A DNA stretch of 64,000 nt from Pacificoceanicola onchidii (GTDB lineage: Bacteria; Pseudomonadota; Alphaproteobacteria; Rhodobacterales; Rhodobacteraceae), in assembly GCF_004804335.1 (NCBI RefSeq), contig NZ_SRXY01000003.1:1-64000 (forward strand), in the 5' to 3' direction. Below, piece after piece: positions 7,707 through 17,005 of this stretch (position 1 is the first letter of the stretch; the number at the start of each line of letters is the position of its first letter). The translations under genes were made by a program, and so were the position numbers. The notes under the pieces were generated by a model. The model saw only the letters and a list, made by a program, of their open reading frames with translations, made no database searches and was not told the origin of the DNA.

Positions 7707-8618
7707 TCAGAAATCAAATGGCTCGACTGTCTCCCGCCGCCCGAGCATATGGGCGTCCGCCACATGCACTAGCGGGCTGAGATCCATGTCGATGGCTCCG
7801 GCCCGCACCAGATCCGCCATTTGCACATAAAGACGGGGGTATTCGCCAAGCGCCGGTTGACCGTCGTCATGGTCAGCGCCGTCGATCTCCATCCGCGCGC
7901 CGCCATCGCGCAGGGCAAGCGTGCCGTCTGGTGTGTCCACCTCGATATCCCAGACATCCCGATCCTCTTCGCGCCAATCAAACTCGGCGGAGGTGTTGCC
8001 GGTGAAAGAGAGCCGCGCCGCAATCGGCGTCTGCCGGTTTTCAGGGTATGCCAGTGTCGCAGAGCGCAGATGCACCGGGGCAGGGAGGATTTCCGTGAGA
8101 ATGCTCAGCCCGTTGATGCCGGGATCAAACACACCCATGCCGCCCGGCTCAAACACCCAATCCTGACCGGGATGCCATTTGCGCACGCTCTCGCGCCATG
8201 TGACATGGGCACGGGTGATGGACTTGTCCTGAAGCCACGCCTTGGCACCCTGCACCTTGTCCGCAGCGCGCGAATGCCATGTGGCAAAGAGACTGACCCC
8301 GGCGGCGCGCGCCATGGCTTCCAGCGCATGACACTCTGCCAAAGACGCGCCGGGCGGCTTTTCGAGCATCACATTGCGCCCCGCCGCGATGGCTTTGGCG
8401 GCGAAGTCAAACCGGGGCACCGGCGGCATGCAGAGCGAGACGGTTTCAATGTCCGGATGCGCGGCCAGCATGGTGTCCAAATCGGTGAACGCCGGAACGC
8501 CGGGTACAGAGCCATGCCGCGAGCAGGTCGCGGCCAGCTCCCAATCCTCACTCCCGGCAATCGCGGGCACGTGCTGGTCGAGGGCAATCTTGCCCACGCC
8601 GATCAGAGCGATCTTCAT
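7707..8618 (-). CDS. Gfo/Idh/MocA-family D-galactose / L-arabinose 1-dehydrogenase
   Basis: A 303-residue NAD(P)-dependent oxidoreductase. The N-terminal Rossmann fold begins KIALIGVGKIALDQH, the family motif EKPPG (MLEKPPGASL) lies near residue 95, and the C-terminal domain has WHPGQDWVFEPGG and VFDPGINGLSIL, which I associate with galactose 1-dehydrogenase and L-arabinose 1-dehydrogenase. It would oxidise the sugar to its lactone, the first step of non-phosphorylative catabolism. I chose the ATG at 8618; an upstream extension lacks family sequence. A LacI-type operator is about 70 bases upstream. The SMP-30 lactonase at 14304 could act next. Confidence 0.85.
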   Translation of the reverse strand: MKIALIGVGKIALDQHVPAIAGSEDWELAATCSRHGSVPGVPAFTDLDTMLAAHPDIETVSLCMPPVPRFDFAAKAIAAGRNVMLEKPPGASLAECHALEAMARAAGVSLFATWHSRAADKVQGAKAWLQDKSITRAHVTWRESVRKWHPGQDWVFEPGGMGVFDPGINGLSILTEILPAPVHLRSATLAYPENRQTPIAARLSFTGNTSAEFDWREEDRDVWDIEVDTPDGTLALRDGGARMEIDGADHDDGQPALGEYPRLYVQMADLVRAGAIDMDLSPLVHVADAHMLGRRETVEPFDF

Positions 8619-8685
8619 TGCGGCATGTCCTTCTGGTCGCGGAAGGCCGCCTGCGCTGGGTCTGCGATCAGACTGTGGCCCTCCT

Positions 8686-8697
8686 GTTAGTGCTAAC
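8686..8697. promoter_or_regulatory. LacI-family-type operator palindrome
   Basis: GTTAGTGCTAAC, with arms GTTAG and CTAAC around TG, close to the common LacI-family consensus GTTAGCGCTAAC. It lies about 70 bases upstream of the galactose/arabinose 1-dehydrogenase start (8618). Its half-sites differ from the palindrome at 7638, so two different regulators, or one relaxed regulator, may be involved. Confidence 0.6.
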
Positions 8698-8848
8698 GGG
8701 ATGCCGTGCGGACGCGGGAATGTCCATGGTTGAGAGGTGGGAAAATTTCGAATTGGCTCCGGATCCCAGCTCGATTGTGCCAAACGCTGGACAGCAGCGC
8801 CCTGCCATACCAAGGTCGCGTCACGCGTGATGAGTTTGGAGACCGGTC

Positions 8849-9190
8849 ATGTGGGTCAAACAACAAAGAGAGATATGCGCCCGCTGGGAAAGCCCCTTTG
8901 TCGAAACCGCTATGGCGAGCTTTGTCGGCGTTGCAAAAACCGCGTGGCAGTTTGAAATGCCTCTGAATGGCCTGCGTCACCCGGTGGCGGGAAGCAACAG
9001 CGGCTGGTTCCTTTGGGGTGGTTCGGAGCTCTCCGAAGCGCCTGACTTTTTCGAACCTTGCCATGTTTCACATATCGCGGAGGGTCTACCGCTGTTGATG
9101 CCGTATCTCGGACTTGCGCCGGGGTGGCGTTTCCTTGTGACCCCAAGTTACGAGGATGTCTGGTTCGATGAGGCATTGCTGGCGGTGTAG
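8849..9190 (+). CDS. Imm33-like (DUF2185-type) small protein
   Basis: A 113-residue protein with GLRHPVAGSNSGWFLWGG, then PDFFEPCHVSHI and a C-terminal PGWRFLVTPSYEDVWFDE. I recall this pattern from proteins annotated as immunity protein Imm33 domain or DUF2185, which are often orphans of polymorphic-toxin systems. A GGAG site precedes the ATG. No toxin gene is adjacent: it lies between a sugar dehydrogenase gene on the other strand and livF, with a 7-base convergent gap. Family match is from memory and moderate; the immunity role is not shown. Confidence 0.6.
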   Translation: MWVKQQREICARWESPFVETAMASFVGVAKTAWQFEMPLNGLRHPVAGSNSGWFLWGGSELSEAPDFFEPCHVSHIAEGLPLLMPYLGLAPGWRFLVTPSYEDVWFDEALLAV

Positions 9191-9197
9191 CGCGTCC

Positions 9198-9880
9198 TCA
9201 AACCCCCAAATACCGCTCCGCGATCTCTCCGGAGATCCCCTCCGGCTCCCCGGTCCAAACTGATTTGCCGCGCTCAAGGATCACCGCCCGATCCGCCACG
9301 GCGCTGATCTCGGAGAGCGATTTGTCGATGATGAGCATTGCCATGCCGGTCTCTGCCTTGAGCTTCGTCAGCGCGGCCCAGATCTCCTGCCGCACAATCG
9401 GCGCAAGCCCTTCTGTCGCTTCATCCAGCACGAGCAGGCGCGGGTTGGTCATCAGTGCCCGCCCGATGGCGAGCATCTGCTGCTCGCCGCCCGACAGGCT
9501 GCGGGCAATCTGACCTTGCCGCTCCGTCAGGCGTGGAAACAACGCGCCAACGCGCTCTGCATCCCAATGACCGGGCCGCGCGGCTGCCACAAGGTTTTCA
9601 AGCACGGTGAGGTCTGCGAAACAGCGCCGCCCCTCCGGCACAAGGCCTATCCCGAGCCGCCCTGCCTGATGCGCGCGCAAGCCGTGCAGGTCCTGTCCGG
9701 CAAACCGCAAGTCTCCGGAAGAGACCATCATCCGGCACAGGCATTTGACGGTTGTCGACTTGCCCATGCCATTGCGGCCCATGAGCGCCAGCACCTCGCC
9801 CTCGTCAATCTCCAGATCAACGCCGAACAGCGCTTGCGACGCGCCATAGCGCGCCTCCAATCCTCGGACCGTCAGAAGAC

Positions 9881-9884
<4 letters not shown>
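9198..9884 (-). CDS. livF: ABC transporter ATP-binding protein, LivF type
   Basis: A 228-residue ATPase of the branched-chain amino acid (HAAT) importer family. The Walker A is GRNGMGKST, the signature is LSGGEQQMLAIGRAL, and the Walker B is LLVLDEATEGLAP, where 'EATEGLAP' is the usual LivF signature. It is last in the importer operon; its ATG overlaps the livG stop (ATGA), so translation is coupled. It energises uptake with LivG on the cytoplasmic face. Substrate is not fixed by sequence. Confidence 0.92.
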
Positions 9885-10622
<738 letters not shown>

Positions 10623-10630
<8 letters not shown>

Positions 10631-11606
10631 GCGCCCGCGCCTTTCCAGCCAACACACCGATCAACCCGCCCTTGGCAAAGAGCACGATCCCAAGGAGCAG
10701 GAGCCCCAGGAACACATGCCAATAGTCGCTCAAGCCCCCAAGCCAATGCTCCAGCATCACAAACAGAACGGCGCCCACGACCGGGCCGAACAGCCGCGCC
10801 ACGCCGCCGATGATGATGAAAACCATGATCTCGCCGGACAGCTGCCAGCTGAACATCGTTGGGCTGACAAACCGCGCCAGATCCGCGAAGAGCGCCCCCG
10901 CAAGCCCGGTGATCGCTCCGCTGATCACAAAGGCCACCAGCCGCAGGCGGAATGGATCAAGCCCCACGGCCTGCACCCGCTCCGGCGCTTGTCGCGCCGC
11001 GTTCAAAGCAAGGCCAAAGGGCGAACGGGCAAGCGCGGAACAAAACACAAGCACCACAAGCAGAACCACAAGGCACAGCCCGTAGAATTGGATCGGCACC
11101 AGCGTGTTTAACCCCGGAAACCCGTTTCGGACATAGATCGACAAGCCGTCTTCGCCGCCATAAGCGGCCCAACTGATGGTGAAGAAAAAGAACATCTGTC
11201 CAAAAGCCAGCGTGATCATGATGAAATAGACACCGGACGTGCGCAGCGAAACCGACCCGATCACCAGCGCCACCAGGGCTGAGGCGACAATGGAAACCAG
11301 CCAGATAATCGGCATGGACTTGGTGCCCTCGATCAGAACCGGCCACTCCATCAAAGGTGTATAACTTTGCGCATGGGAGGCCAAAACCCCCATTGCATAG
11401 CCGCCAATCCCAAAGAACACCGCATGCCCAAGGCTCACCAACCCGCCCAGCCCCAAAGCCAGATTGAGCCCAACGGCCGCAAGCGCCAACACCACCGCCC
11501 GCGTCGCAAGTGTAATGGTGAACGGCTCATCGGCCCAAACGGCCCACAGCGGTACGAGGACAAGGCCCGCAACAACCACCGCATTGATCACGGCTTCCCT
11601 GCTCAT
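10623..11606 (-). CDS. livM: ABC transporter permease, LivM type
   Basis: A 327-residue inner-membrane permease with about nine or ten hydrophobic helices. The family block LNLALGLGGLVSLGHAVFFGIGGYA appears near the N terminus, and GVARLFGPVVGAV late in the protein marks the EAA-like contact to the ATPases. It pairs with LivH to form the pore. It is separated from livH by 97 bases that hold a GC-rich hairpin, and overlaps livG by 8 bases. Confidence 0.92.
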
Positions 11607-11650
11607 GTGCGGTATCCCGGTTTCTTTGTGCCAAAAATATCCCGGGGTCC

Positions 11651-11663
11651 GGGGCAGCGCCCC
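11651..11663. repeat. GC-rich hairpin between livH and livM
   Basis: GGGGC-AGC-GCCCC, flanked by CC and GAA, in the 97-base gap between the two permease genes. It may be an mRNA-processing or stabilising element. It resembles, but does not share the GTAGG edge of, the repeat family at 12641, 12726 and 56674. Confidence 0.5.
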
Positions 11664-11703
11664 GAAAAGAGACCCCGCTCAAAGCGCTCGCACCACAGGT
11701 CCC

Positions 11704-12624
11704 TCATGCCCGCGCTCCAAACAACCCCGTGGGACGCCAGATCAGCACCAGCGCCATGAGGATGTAGATCGCCATGGACGCGAGCGATGCGCCCGTCTGC
11801 GTCGCCGCCGCCGGTTCCATGAACAGCTTGAACAACTGCGGCAGGAAAACCCCGCCCAGCGTGTCCGTCAGGCCAACCAGCAACGCGCCTATCAGTGCGC
11901 CTTTGATTGACCCGATGCCGCCGATGACGATCACCACAAAAGCCAGGATCAACACGGGCTCGCCCATGCCCACCTGCACCGATTGGATGGCCCCTACAAG
12001 CGCCCCGGCGAGGCCCGCCAACGCCGCTCCAAGCGCAAACACCATTGTATAGAGCCGGTCAATATCGACCCCAAGCGCCGCGATCATTTCCCGGTCGTTC
12101 TCGCCCGCACGGATGCGAATGCCAAGCCGCGTGCGCCCGATCAGCCAGAACAGACCGAGGGCCACGGCAAGCCCCACGCCAATGATTGCAAGCCGGTAGG
12201 CAGGGTAGAGAATGCCGAAAGGCAACGCGATGGGCTTCGAGAGCGCGTCCGGTGCGTCAAGGTACAGCGGGAAAGACCCAAAGAGCCAGCGCGTGCCTTC
12301 GGAGAAAATCAGGATCAGGGCAAAGGTCGCCAGAACCTGATCAAGGTGATCCCGCCCGTAAAGCCTGCGTATCACCACCCGTTCGATCAACGCACCGGCA
12401 AAGGCGGCCCCGGCCAGCGCCGCCACAAGCCCCAGCAGAAAACTCCCGCTCCAGGCAGCAACGGCGGCGGCAAAGAACGCGCCGATCATGTAGAGCGAGC
12501 CATGGGCGAGGTTGATCAACCCCATGACACCAAAAATCAGCGTCAGCCCGGCGGCCATGAGAAACAGCATCACGCCCGCTTGCAGCCCGTTCAGGACCTG
12601 TTCGATGAGGAGGGGGAGGGTCAT
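11704..12624 (-). CDS. livH: ABC transporter permease, LivH type
   Basis: A 306-residue inner-membrane permease. The N-terminal QVLNGLQAGVMLFLMAAGLTLIFGVMGLINLAHG is the standard LivH signature (key residues GLTLIFG and NLAHG), and VVIVIGGIGSIKGALIGALLVG is the ATPase-contact region. I chose the ATG at 12624 because a GAGGGGGAGG-type site, read on the minus strand as CCTCCC complement, cannot be placed, but the family N terminus starts here. It is preceded by a 131-base gap with two strong palindromes, which may uncouple it from the binding-protein gene. Confidence 0.92.
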   Translation of the reverse strand: MTLPLLIEQVLNGLQAGVMLFLMAAGLTLIFGVMGLINLAHGSLYMIGAFFAAAVAAWSGSFLLGLVAALAGAAFAGALIERVVIRRLYGRDHLDQVLATFALILIFSEGTRWLFGSFPLYLDAPDALSKPIALPFGILYPAYRLAIIGVGLAVALGLFWLIGRTRLGIRIRAGENDREMIAALGVDIDRLYTMVFALGAALAGLAGALVGAIQSVQVGMGEPVLILAFVVIVIGGIGSIKGALIGALLVGLTDTLGGVFLPQLFKLFMEPAAATQTGASLASMAIYILMALVLIWRPTGLFGARA

Positions 12625-12640
12625 GTTACAGTCAAAGTGG

Positions 12641-12661
12641 GGCCGGGGCACAGCCCCGGCC
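12641..12661. repeat. Palindromic repeat, GTAGG-CGGGGC family (copy 1)
   Basis: GGCCGGGGC-ACA-GCCCCGGCC is a perfect 9-bp hairpin followed by TACT. Read on the minus strand it is AGTAGG-CCGGGGC-TGT-GCCCCGG, matching copies at 12726 and 56674. It lies between livH and the binding-protein gene. Confidence 0.7.
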
Positions 12662-12725
12662 TACTAGACCGCCGCGCCAATGTTCTCTGTGTCACACAGA
12701 CAAAACCCGCGCCGACGGCCCGTAG

Positions 12726-12744
12726 GTCGGGGCTTTGCCCCGAC
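12726..12744. repeat. Palindromic repeat, GTAGG-CGGGGC family (copy 2)
   Basis: GTCGGGGC-TTT-GCCCCGAC is a perfect 8-bp hairpin preceded by GGCCCGTAG. It begins 11 bases past the binding-protein stop. As an RNA hairpin it could protect the binding-protein mRNA 3' end and reduce read-through into livH, a common arrangement for ABC importers. Confidence 0.7.
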
Positions 12745-12755
12745 ACCCCTTCAGA

Positions 12756-13889
12756 TCACATCTTGCATTCAGCGCCATAAGGATCGGAATACCCCTCTGC
12801 CGCCGGGCCGACGAGACGGTTGGTGACGATCTCGCCTTCCTTGACCACCTCACGCATGTAGATGGTCTGGATCGGGTGCTGGTTTTCCGCGAAGGCAAAG
12901 TCCCCGCGCACCGACTGGAAGTCCGCCGCCTTCAAAGCGCCATGGAACGCCTCCGCGTCGCTGACATCCGCTTTTGCCACGGCTGAGGCCAGCAAAAGCC
13001 CTGTGTCAAAGCCTTGCGCCGCGTAGACAGACGGCAGGCGGCCATATTTCTCGGAAAAGCGCGCCACGAATTCGGCGTTGCCCGGCACGTCCAGATCCTT
13101 CGACCAATGCGCCGTGTTTTTCACACCCAAAGCCGCCTCGCCAATGGCCCCGAGGATGCCCTGGTCAAAGCTGAACGCCGGGCCGATCACGGGAATGTCC
13201 GCGCCCGAAGCCGCGTATTGCTTCATGAAGGAGATCCCCATGCCGCCGGGCAGGAAGTAGTAGAGCACATCCGCGCCTGAAGCCTTGATCTGGGCGATCT
13301 CGGCCGCGTAGTCGGTCTGGCCGAGCTTGGTATAGACCTCTGCCGCCACATCGCCGCCAAAGCCGCGCTTGAAGCCGGTCAGAGCATCCTTACCAGCCGG
13401 ATAATTCGGCGCCATGATGAAAGCATTGCCAGAGCCGTCGCCTGCCGCATAAGCGCCGGCCGCCTCGTGAAACGCATCGTTCTGCCAGGCCACGTTGAAG
13501 TAGTTCTTGTGGCAGCCCTTGCCCGCAAGCGCAGACGGGCCCGCGTTCGGCGACAGATAAACCTTGCCCTGCGCCGTCGCCGCAGGCACCACCGCCATGG
13601 CGAGGTTGGACCAGATGATGCCGGTCAGCACGTCGACCTTCTCGGACTGGATCATCTTGTCGGCCAGTTGCACGGCGACGTCCGGCTTGCGCTGATCGTC
13701 CTCGATCACCACCTCGATGTCGTCGCGGCCAGATTGCTCGATCGCCAGCATGAAGCCGTCCCGCACGTCGATGCCAAGCCCTGCGCCGCCGCCCGAAAGC
13801 GTGGTGATCATGCCCACCTTCACATCCGCCTGCGCGCCTGCGGCCAGTGCCGCAAGGGCCGCGCCCATCATAATAGTCTTAAATTTCAT
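12756..13889 (-). CDS. ABC transporter substrate-binding protein, LivK/HAAT type
   Basis: A 377-residue periplasmic binding protein with a cleavable signal peptide (AALAALAAGAQA, cut near residue 21). The mature start VKVGMITTLSGGGAGLG is typical of type I periplasmic binding proteins of the HAAT family, and two Rossmann-like lobes follow. It delivers ligand to LivHM. It is shorter than, and lacks features I associate with, UrtA, so I do not call it a urea-binding protein despite the nearby urease genes. Ligand unknown. Confidence 0.88.
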   Translation of the reverse strand: MKFKTIMMGAALAALAAGAQADVKVGMITTLSGGGAGLGIDVRDGFMLAIEQSGRDDIEVVIEDDQRKPDVAVQLADKMIQSEKVDVLTGIIWSNLAMAVVPAATAQGKVYLSPNAGPSALAGKGCHKNYFNVAWQNDAFHEAAGAYAAGDGSGNAFIMAPNYPAGKDALTGFKRGFGGDVAAEVYTKLGQTDYAAEIAQIKASGADVLYYFLPGGMGISFMKQYAASGADIPVIGPAFSFDQGILGAIGEAALGVKNTAHWSKDLDVPGNAEFVARFSEKYGRLPSVYAAQGFDTGLLLASAVAKADVSDAEAFHGALKAADFQSVRGDFAFAENQHPIQTIYMREVVKEGEIVTNRLVGPAAEGYSDPYGAECKM

Positions 13890-13917
13890 TGTTTTTCTCC
13901 CAGTTGTGCGCCTGACC

Positions 13918-14154
13918 TCAGAACGCCCGGAACGTCAGCGTGGTCAGCGTGCGTTCGATGCCGGTGATATCCAGCAATCGGTCATTGATATATTTGCCCA
14001 CGTCCTCACCTTCGGGGATGTAGAGCTTGACCATCAGGTCGTACTCGCCGCTTGTCGAATACAGTTCGGAATGGATCTCGCGCAGGACAATGTCACCGGC
14101 CACGCGGTACGCGGTGCCGGGGGTGCAGCGGATCTGGACGAAGACGCAGGTCAT
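13918..14154 (-). CDS. Stand-alone Lrp/AsnC ligand-binding (RAM) domain protein
   Basis: A 78-residue protein that matches only the C-terminal alpha-beta sensor domain of Lrp/AsnC regulators: CVFVQIRCTPGTAYRVA, then SGEYDLMVKLYIPEGEDVGKYI and RTLTTLTFRAF. No DNA-binding helix-turn-helix is encoded upstream. Such free-standing RAM proteins form multimers, bind small ligands such as amino acids, and may modulate full-length Lrp proteins or enzymes. It lies 28 bases upstream of the binding-protein gene on the same strand, so it may sense the transported ligand. Confidence 0.85.
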   Translation of the reverse strand: MTCVFVQIRCTPGTAYRVAGDIVLREIHSELYSTSGEYDLMVKLYIPEGEDVGKYINDRLLDITGIERTLTTLTFRAF

Positions 14155-14303
14155 CGGGCGTTCCTCTTGGGTCAGTGTTGCGGGGCAGAGCGTTGCCCAG
14201 ATCGCTTTGATTTTCCAGCCCTAAATCGCGCAGTGTCGGCAGGGCTTGCTCCGCGCGCCCGGATGTGGGCATCTGGACCGGTCGGAACGCAAGGGAGGCG
14301 CGC

Positions 14304-15152
14304 ATGGCGGCAGATGTGATTTCAAAGACCCGCTGCGCGCTGGGCGAGGGGCCGCTGTGGCACCCGGAGCGCGCGGCGCTGTTCTGGTTCGATATAAAAG
14401 CGCACCGGCTTTACGAATGGGATGGCAGGGCGGAACGGCACTGGCAGTTTGACCGCGCCGTGTCTGCTGCGGGCTGGGTGGATCATGACACGCTGCTCGT
14501 GGCGACGGCGCGCGATCTTGTCCGGTTTGACCTGAAAGACGGGACCCAGACCCACGTTGCCGATCTTGAGCCGGATAACGCCGCGACCCGCTCCAACGAT
14601 GGTCGCGCGGACCCTCAGGGAGGTTTCTGGATTGGCACCATGGGATATGAGGCCGAGCCGGGGCTTGGCGCGATCTACCGCTACTATCGCGGCGAGGTGC
14701 GAAAGCTGTTCCCGGATATCACCATCTCCAACGCCATCTGTTTCGCGCCGTCGGGCGATCTGGCCTATTTTGCCGATAGCGCCGAGGCCAAGGTCTGGCG
14801 TGTGGCACTGGATGCCGAGGGCTGGCCCAACGCAGCGCCAGAGGTGTTCCTTGATCTGGGCAAGGGCGGGATTACCCCCGATGGCGCGGTTGTTGATGCG
14901 CAGGGCAACTTCTGGAATGCGCAATGGGGCGCGGGGCGCGTGGCCTGTTATGGGCCTGATGGCGGCTTTGAACATGCCTTCCGGCTGCCCGCCAGCCAGA
15001 CAACCTGCCCGGCCTTTGGCGGGCCAACGCTGACACGCCTTATTGTCACCTCCGCCGCAGGCGGCGCGCCAGACGGCGAGGCGCAGGCCGGGCAGACCTT
15101 TGCCATCGACACGCTGGTTACGGGCCAGCGCGAACATCAGGTGATCCTGTGA
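14304..15152 (+). CDS. SMP-30/gluconolactonase/LRE family lactonase
   Basis: A 282-residue six-bladed propeller. Metal-ligand candidates are Glu15 (LGEGPLWHP), Asn143 (ISNAICFAP) and Asp193 (ITPDGAVVDAQGN), with SNDGRADPQGGFWIGTM as the family hallmark. It would open sugar lactones such as galactono- or arabinono-lactone to acids, the step after the sugar 1-dehydrogenase at 7707. I chose the ATG at 14304, which has an AAGGGAGG site. Its stop overlaps the next start (GTGA). Confidence 0.87.
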   Translation: MAADVISKTRCALGEGPLWHPERAALFWFDIKAHRLYEWDGRAERHWQFDRAVSAAGWVDHDTLLVATARDLVRFDLKDGTQTHVADLEPDNAATRSNDGRADPQGGFWIGTMGYEAEPGLGAIYRYYRGEVRKLFPDITISNAICFAPSGDLAYFADSAEAKVWRVALDAEGWPNAAPEVFLDLGKGGITPDGAVVDAQGNFWNAQWGAGRVACYGPDGGFEHAFRLPASQTTCPAFGGPTLTRLIVTSAAGGAPDGEAQAGQTFAIDTLVTGQREHQVIL

Positions 15153-15646
15153 GCGGGCCGAAGCCACACCCCCGTGATATGCTGCGCGCGGGGGAGACGG
15201 TGCTGGACAACGCGTTGGGTTTTGATGCCGAGGTTACGTTCATCGGCACGATCCACACGCCGTTCAAGGAACGCGGGCAATGTCCGCGCCAGGGCGATGC
15301 AGAAGCAGGGCCTGACTGTACGATCACGGCGATCCCGGAGTTGGAACCGGCGCTTGCCGGGCTGGAGAGGTTCGACAGCGTGGAAGTGCTCTACTGGCTG
15401 CACCTCGCCCGGCGTGATCTGCTGACCCAATCGCCCAAAGCGGACGGCGCGGTGCGCGGCACGTTTTCCCTGCGCTCTCCGCTCAGACCCAATCCCATCG
15501 GAACATCCCGTGTGCGGCTGATCCGGCGGGAAGGAACGCGTTTGATCGTGCGCGGGTTGGATTGCCTCGACGGCACGCCGCTGATTGACCTGAAGCCGGA
15601 TCGCTGCAGCTTCACGGTTCAGGCGCGGGCCAAAGGGTTGGATTGA
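15149..15646 (+). CDS. trmO: tRNA (N6-threonylcarbamoyladenosine(37)-N6)-methyltransferase TrmO
   Basis: A 165-residue protein of the UPF0066/TsaA (YaeB) family, which methylates t6A37 in tRNA using SAM. Typical blocks are FIGTIHTPF, SVEVLYWLHLARRDLL, GTFSLRSPLRPNPIGTS and LDCLDGTPLIDLKPD. The GTG start at 15149 overlaps the lactonase stop; an ATG at 15179 is an alternative. A metabolic link to the lactonase is not evident, and the overlap may simply reflect gene packing. Confidence 0.85.
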   Translation: MSGPKPHPRDMLRAGETVLDNALGFDAEVTFIGTIHTPFKERGQCPRQGDAEAGPDCTITAIPELEPALAGLERFDSVEVLYWLHLARRDLLTQSPKADGAVRGTFSLRSPLRPNPIGTSRVRLIRREGTRLIVRGLDCLDGTPLIDLKPDRCSFTVQARAKGLD

Positions 15647-15876
15647 TTCAGTACCGCCCATTTTTCAGGCATTTTGCTTGATACTTGGGCGAAAACCTGC
15701 GGAGTGCCGGATTTTTCAGCGCAAAACGTGCTCCGAGGGGCGGGATGACTTGAGGCTCTGACCGGCTGGCGGGACGCTCCTGGGCGAAGACTCCGGAGCC
15801 CGCCATTCCTTACGATCAGACATCCCCGGCCCAATCCGCCCCCATCGCGCCGCAGCGCGCGCGCGGACGGGCGCAT

Positions 15877-16644
15877 GTGACGGCCAAACGCCGCGACGGG
15901 CGCTCTGTCATCGGCGATCTGGCCATGTCGGGCAGCAGCAAGCTGTTGTTCCCGCGTGTGGCCAGTTCCGCGTTGGAAGCGGTCTACCTCAACTCATCGG
16001 GCGGGGTGACGGGCGGAGATGCCTTTGATCTGACCGCCGAGGCCCTGCCGGGGGCGTCGCTGCGGATGACCACGCAGGCGGGAGAGCGCATTTACCGCGC
16101 CGCGCCCGGTGCGCCGGGGCGGGTCGACACCAAACTCAGCGCAGGAGACGGCGCACAACTGATCTGGTTGCCGCAGGAGACTATTCTCTTTGACGGGGCC
16201 GCGCTCGACCGGCGGCTCACGTTTGACCTTGCGCCGGATGCGCGGCTTCTGGCCTCCGAAGTGCTGCTGTTTGGCCGCGAGGCAATGGGCGAGACGGTGC
16301 AATCGCTTTTCCTGCGGGATCGGATTGATCTGCGCATCGGCGGGGAACTGGTCTTTGCCGACCGGCTACGCCTCGATGGCGATGCTTCCGAGGTGCTCTC
16401 ACGCTTCAATGTCGCGAACGGGGCGCTGGCCATGGCTTCGGTCCTTTGCGCTGCCCCGGAAGTGGCGGCGCGGCTGGATGCGCTGCGCGACGCCTTGCCT
16501 GAAACCGCGGGCGCGACGGCCCTCAGCGATGATCTGATTTTTCTGCGCCTGCTGGCCCCGAACGGCTTTGCCCTGCGCCGCAGCTTGATCCCGCTTCTCA
16601 AAGATCTGGCAGGCTCGGACCTGCCCCGCCCCTGGATGCTCTGA
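15877..16644 (+). CDS. ureD: Urease accessory protein UreD
   Basis: A 255-residue UreD from the GTG at 15877. It acts with UreF and UreG as the chaperone complex that inserts nickel into urease. Family blocks are SGSSKLLFPR, NSSGGVTGGDAF, TTQAGERIYR, LIWLPQETILFDGA and FGREAMGE. Family-like sequence (APIAPQRARGRAH) continues in frame upstream of the GTG, where no ATG, GTG or TTG occurs; an ATT at 15805 with GGAG 6 bases before it would give 279 residues. The 5' end is therefore uncertain. First gene of the urease cluster. Confidence 0.88.
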   Translation: MTAKRRDGRSVIGDLAMSGSSKLLFPRVASSALEAVYLNSSGGVTGGDAFDLTAEALPGASLRMTTQAGERIYRAAPGAPGRVDTKLSAGDGAQLIWLPQETILFDGAALDRRLTFDLAPDARLLASEVLLFGREAMGETVQSLFLRDRIDLRIGGELVFADRLRLDGDASEVLSRFNVANGALAMASVLCAAPEVAARLDALRDALPETAGATALSDDLIFLRLLAPNGFALRRSLIPLLKDLAGSDLPRPWML

Positions 16645-16659
16645 AAGAGACGAGACGAC

Positions 16660-16962
16660 ATGAACCTGACCCCCAGAGAAAAAGACAAGCTGCTGATCGC
16701 TATGGCCGCCGAGGTTGCCCGCAAACGTCTGGCGCGCGGCGTGAAGCTGAACCACCCCGAAGCGATTGCGCTGATCACCGATGCGGTGGTCGAAGGGGCG
16801 CGAGACGGTCGCTCGGTTGCCGACATGATGCAGGCCGGGGCGCAGGTGATCACGCGCGAGCAATGCATGCAAGGCGTGCCGGAGATGATCCACGAGGTGC
16901 AGGTGGAGGCAACCTTCCCCGATGGCACCAAACTGGTGACGGTGCACAACCCGATCCGGTGA
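16660..16962 (+). CDS. ureA: Urease subunit gamma
   Basis: A 100-residue UreA of normal length. It starts [17 protein letters not shown], contains [21 protein letters not shown] and ends TVHNPIR, all family hallmarks. Together with UreB and UreC it builds the nickel enzyme that hydrolyses urea to ammonia and carbamate. It starts 15 bases after ureD with a GAGACGA-type site. As in most alphaproteobacteria the three subunits are separate genes. Confidence 0.97.
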   Translation: MNLTPREKDKLLIAMAAEVARKRLARGVKLNHPEAIALITDAVVEGARDGRSVADMMQAGAQVITREQCMQGVPEMIHEVQVEATFPDGTKLVTVHNPIR

Positions 16963-17005
16963 TTTTGGATATTTGGACAGAGAAGAAACAGGAAAGGAAC
17001 GCGAG

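Noticed and set aside
12625-12755. CRISPR-like repeats
   Set aside because: There are only two hairpins in opposite orientation with unequal flanks, and no regular spacers or cas genes.
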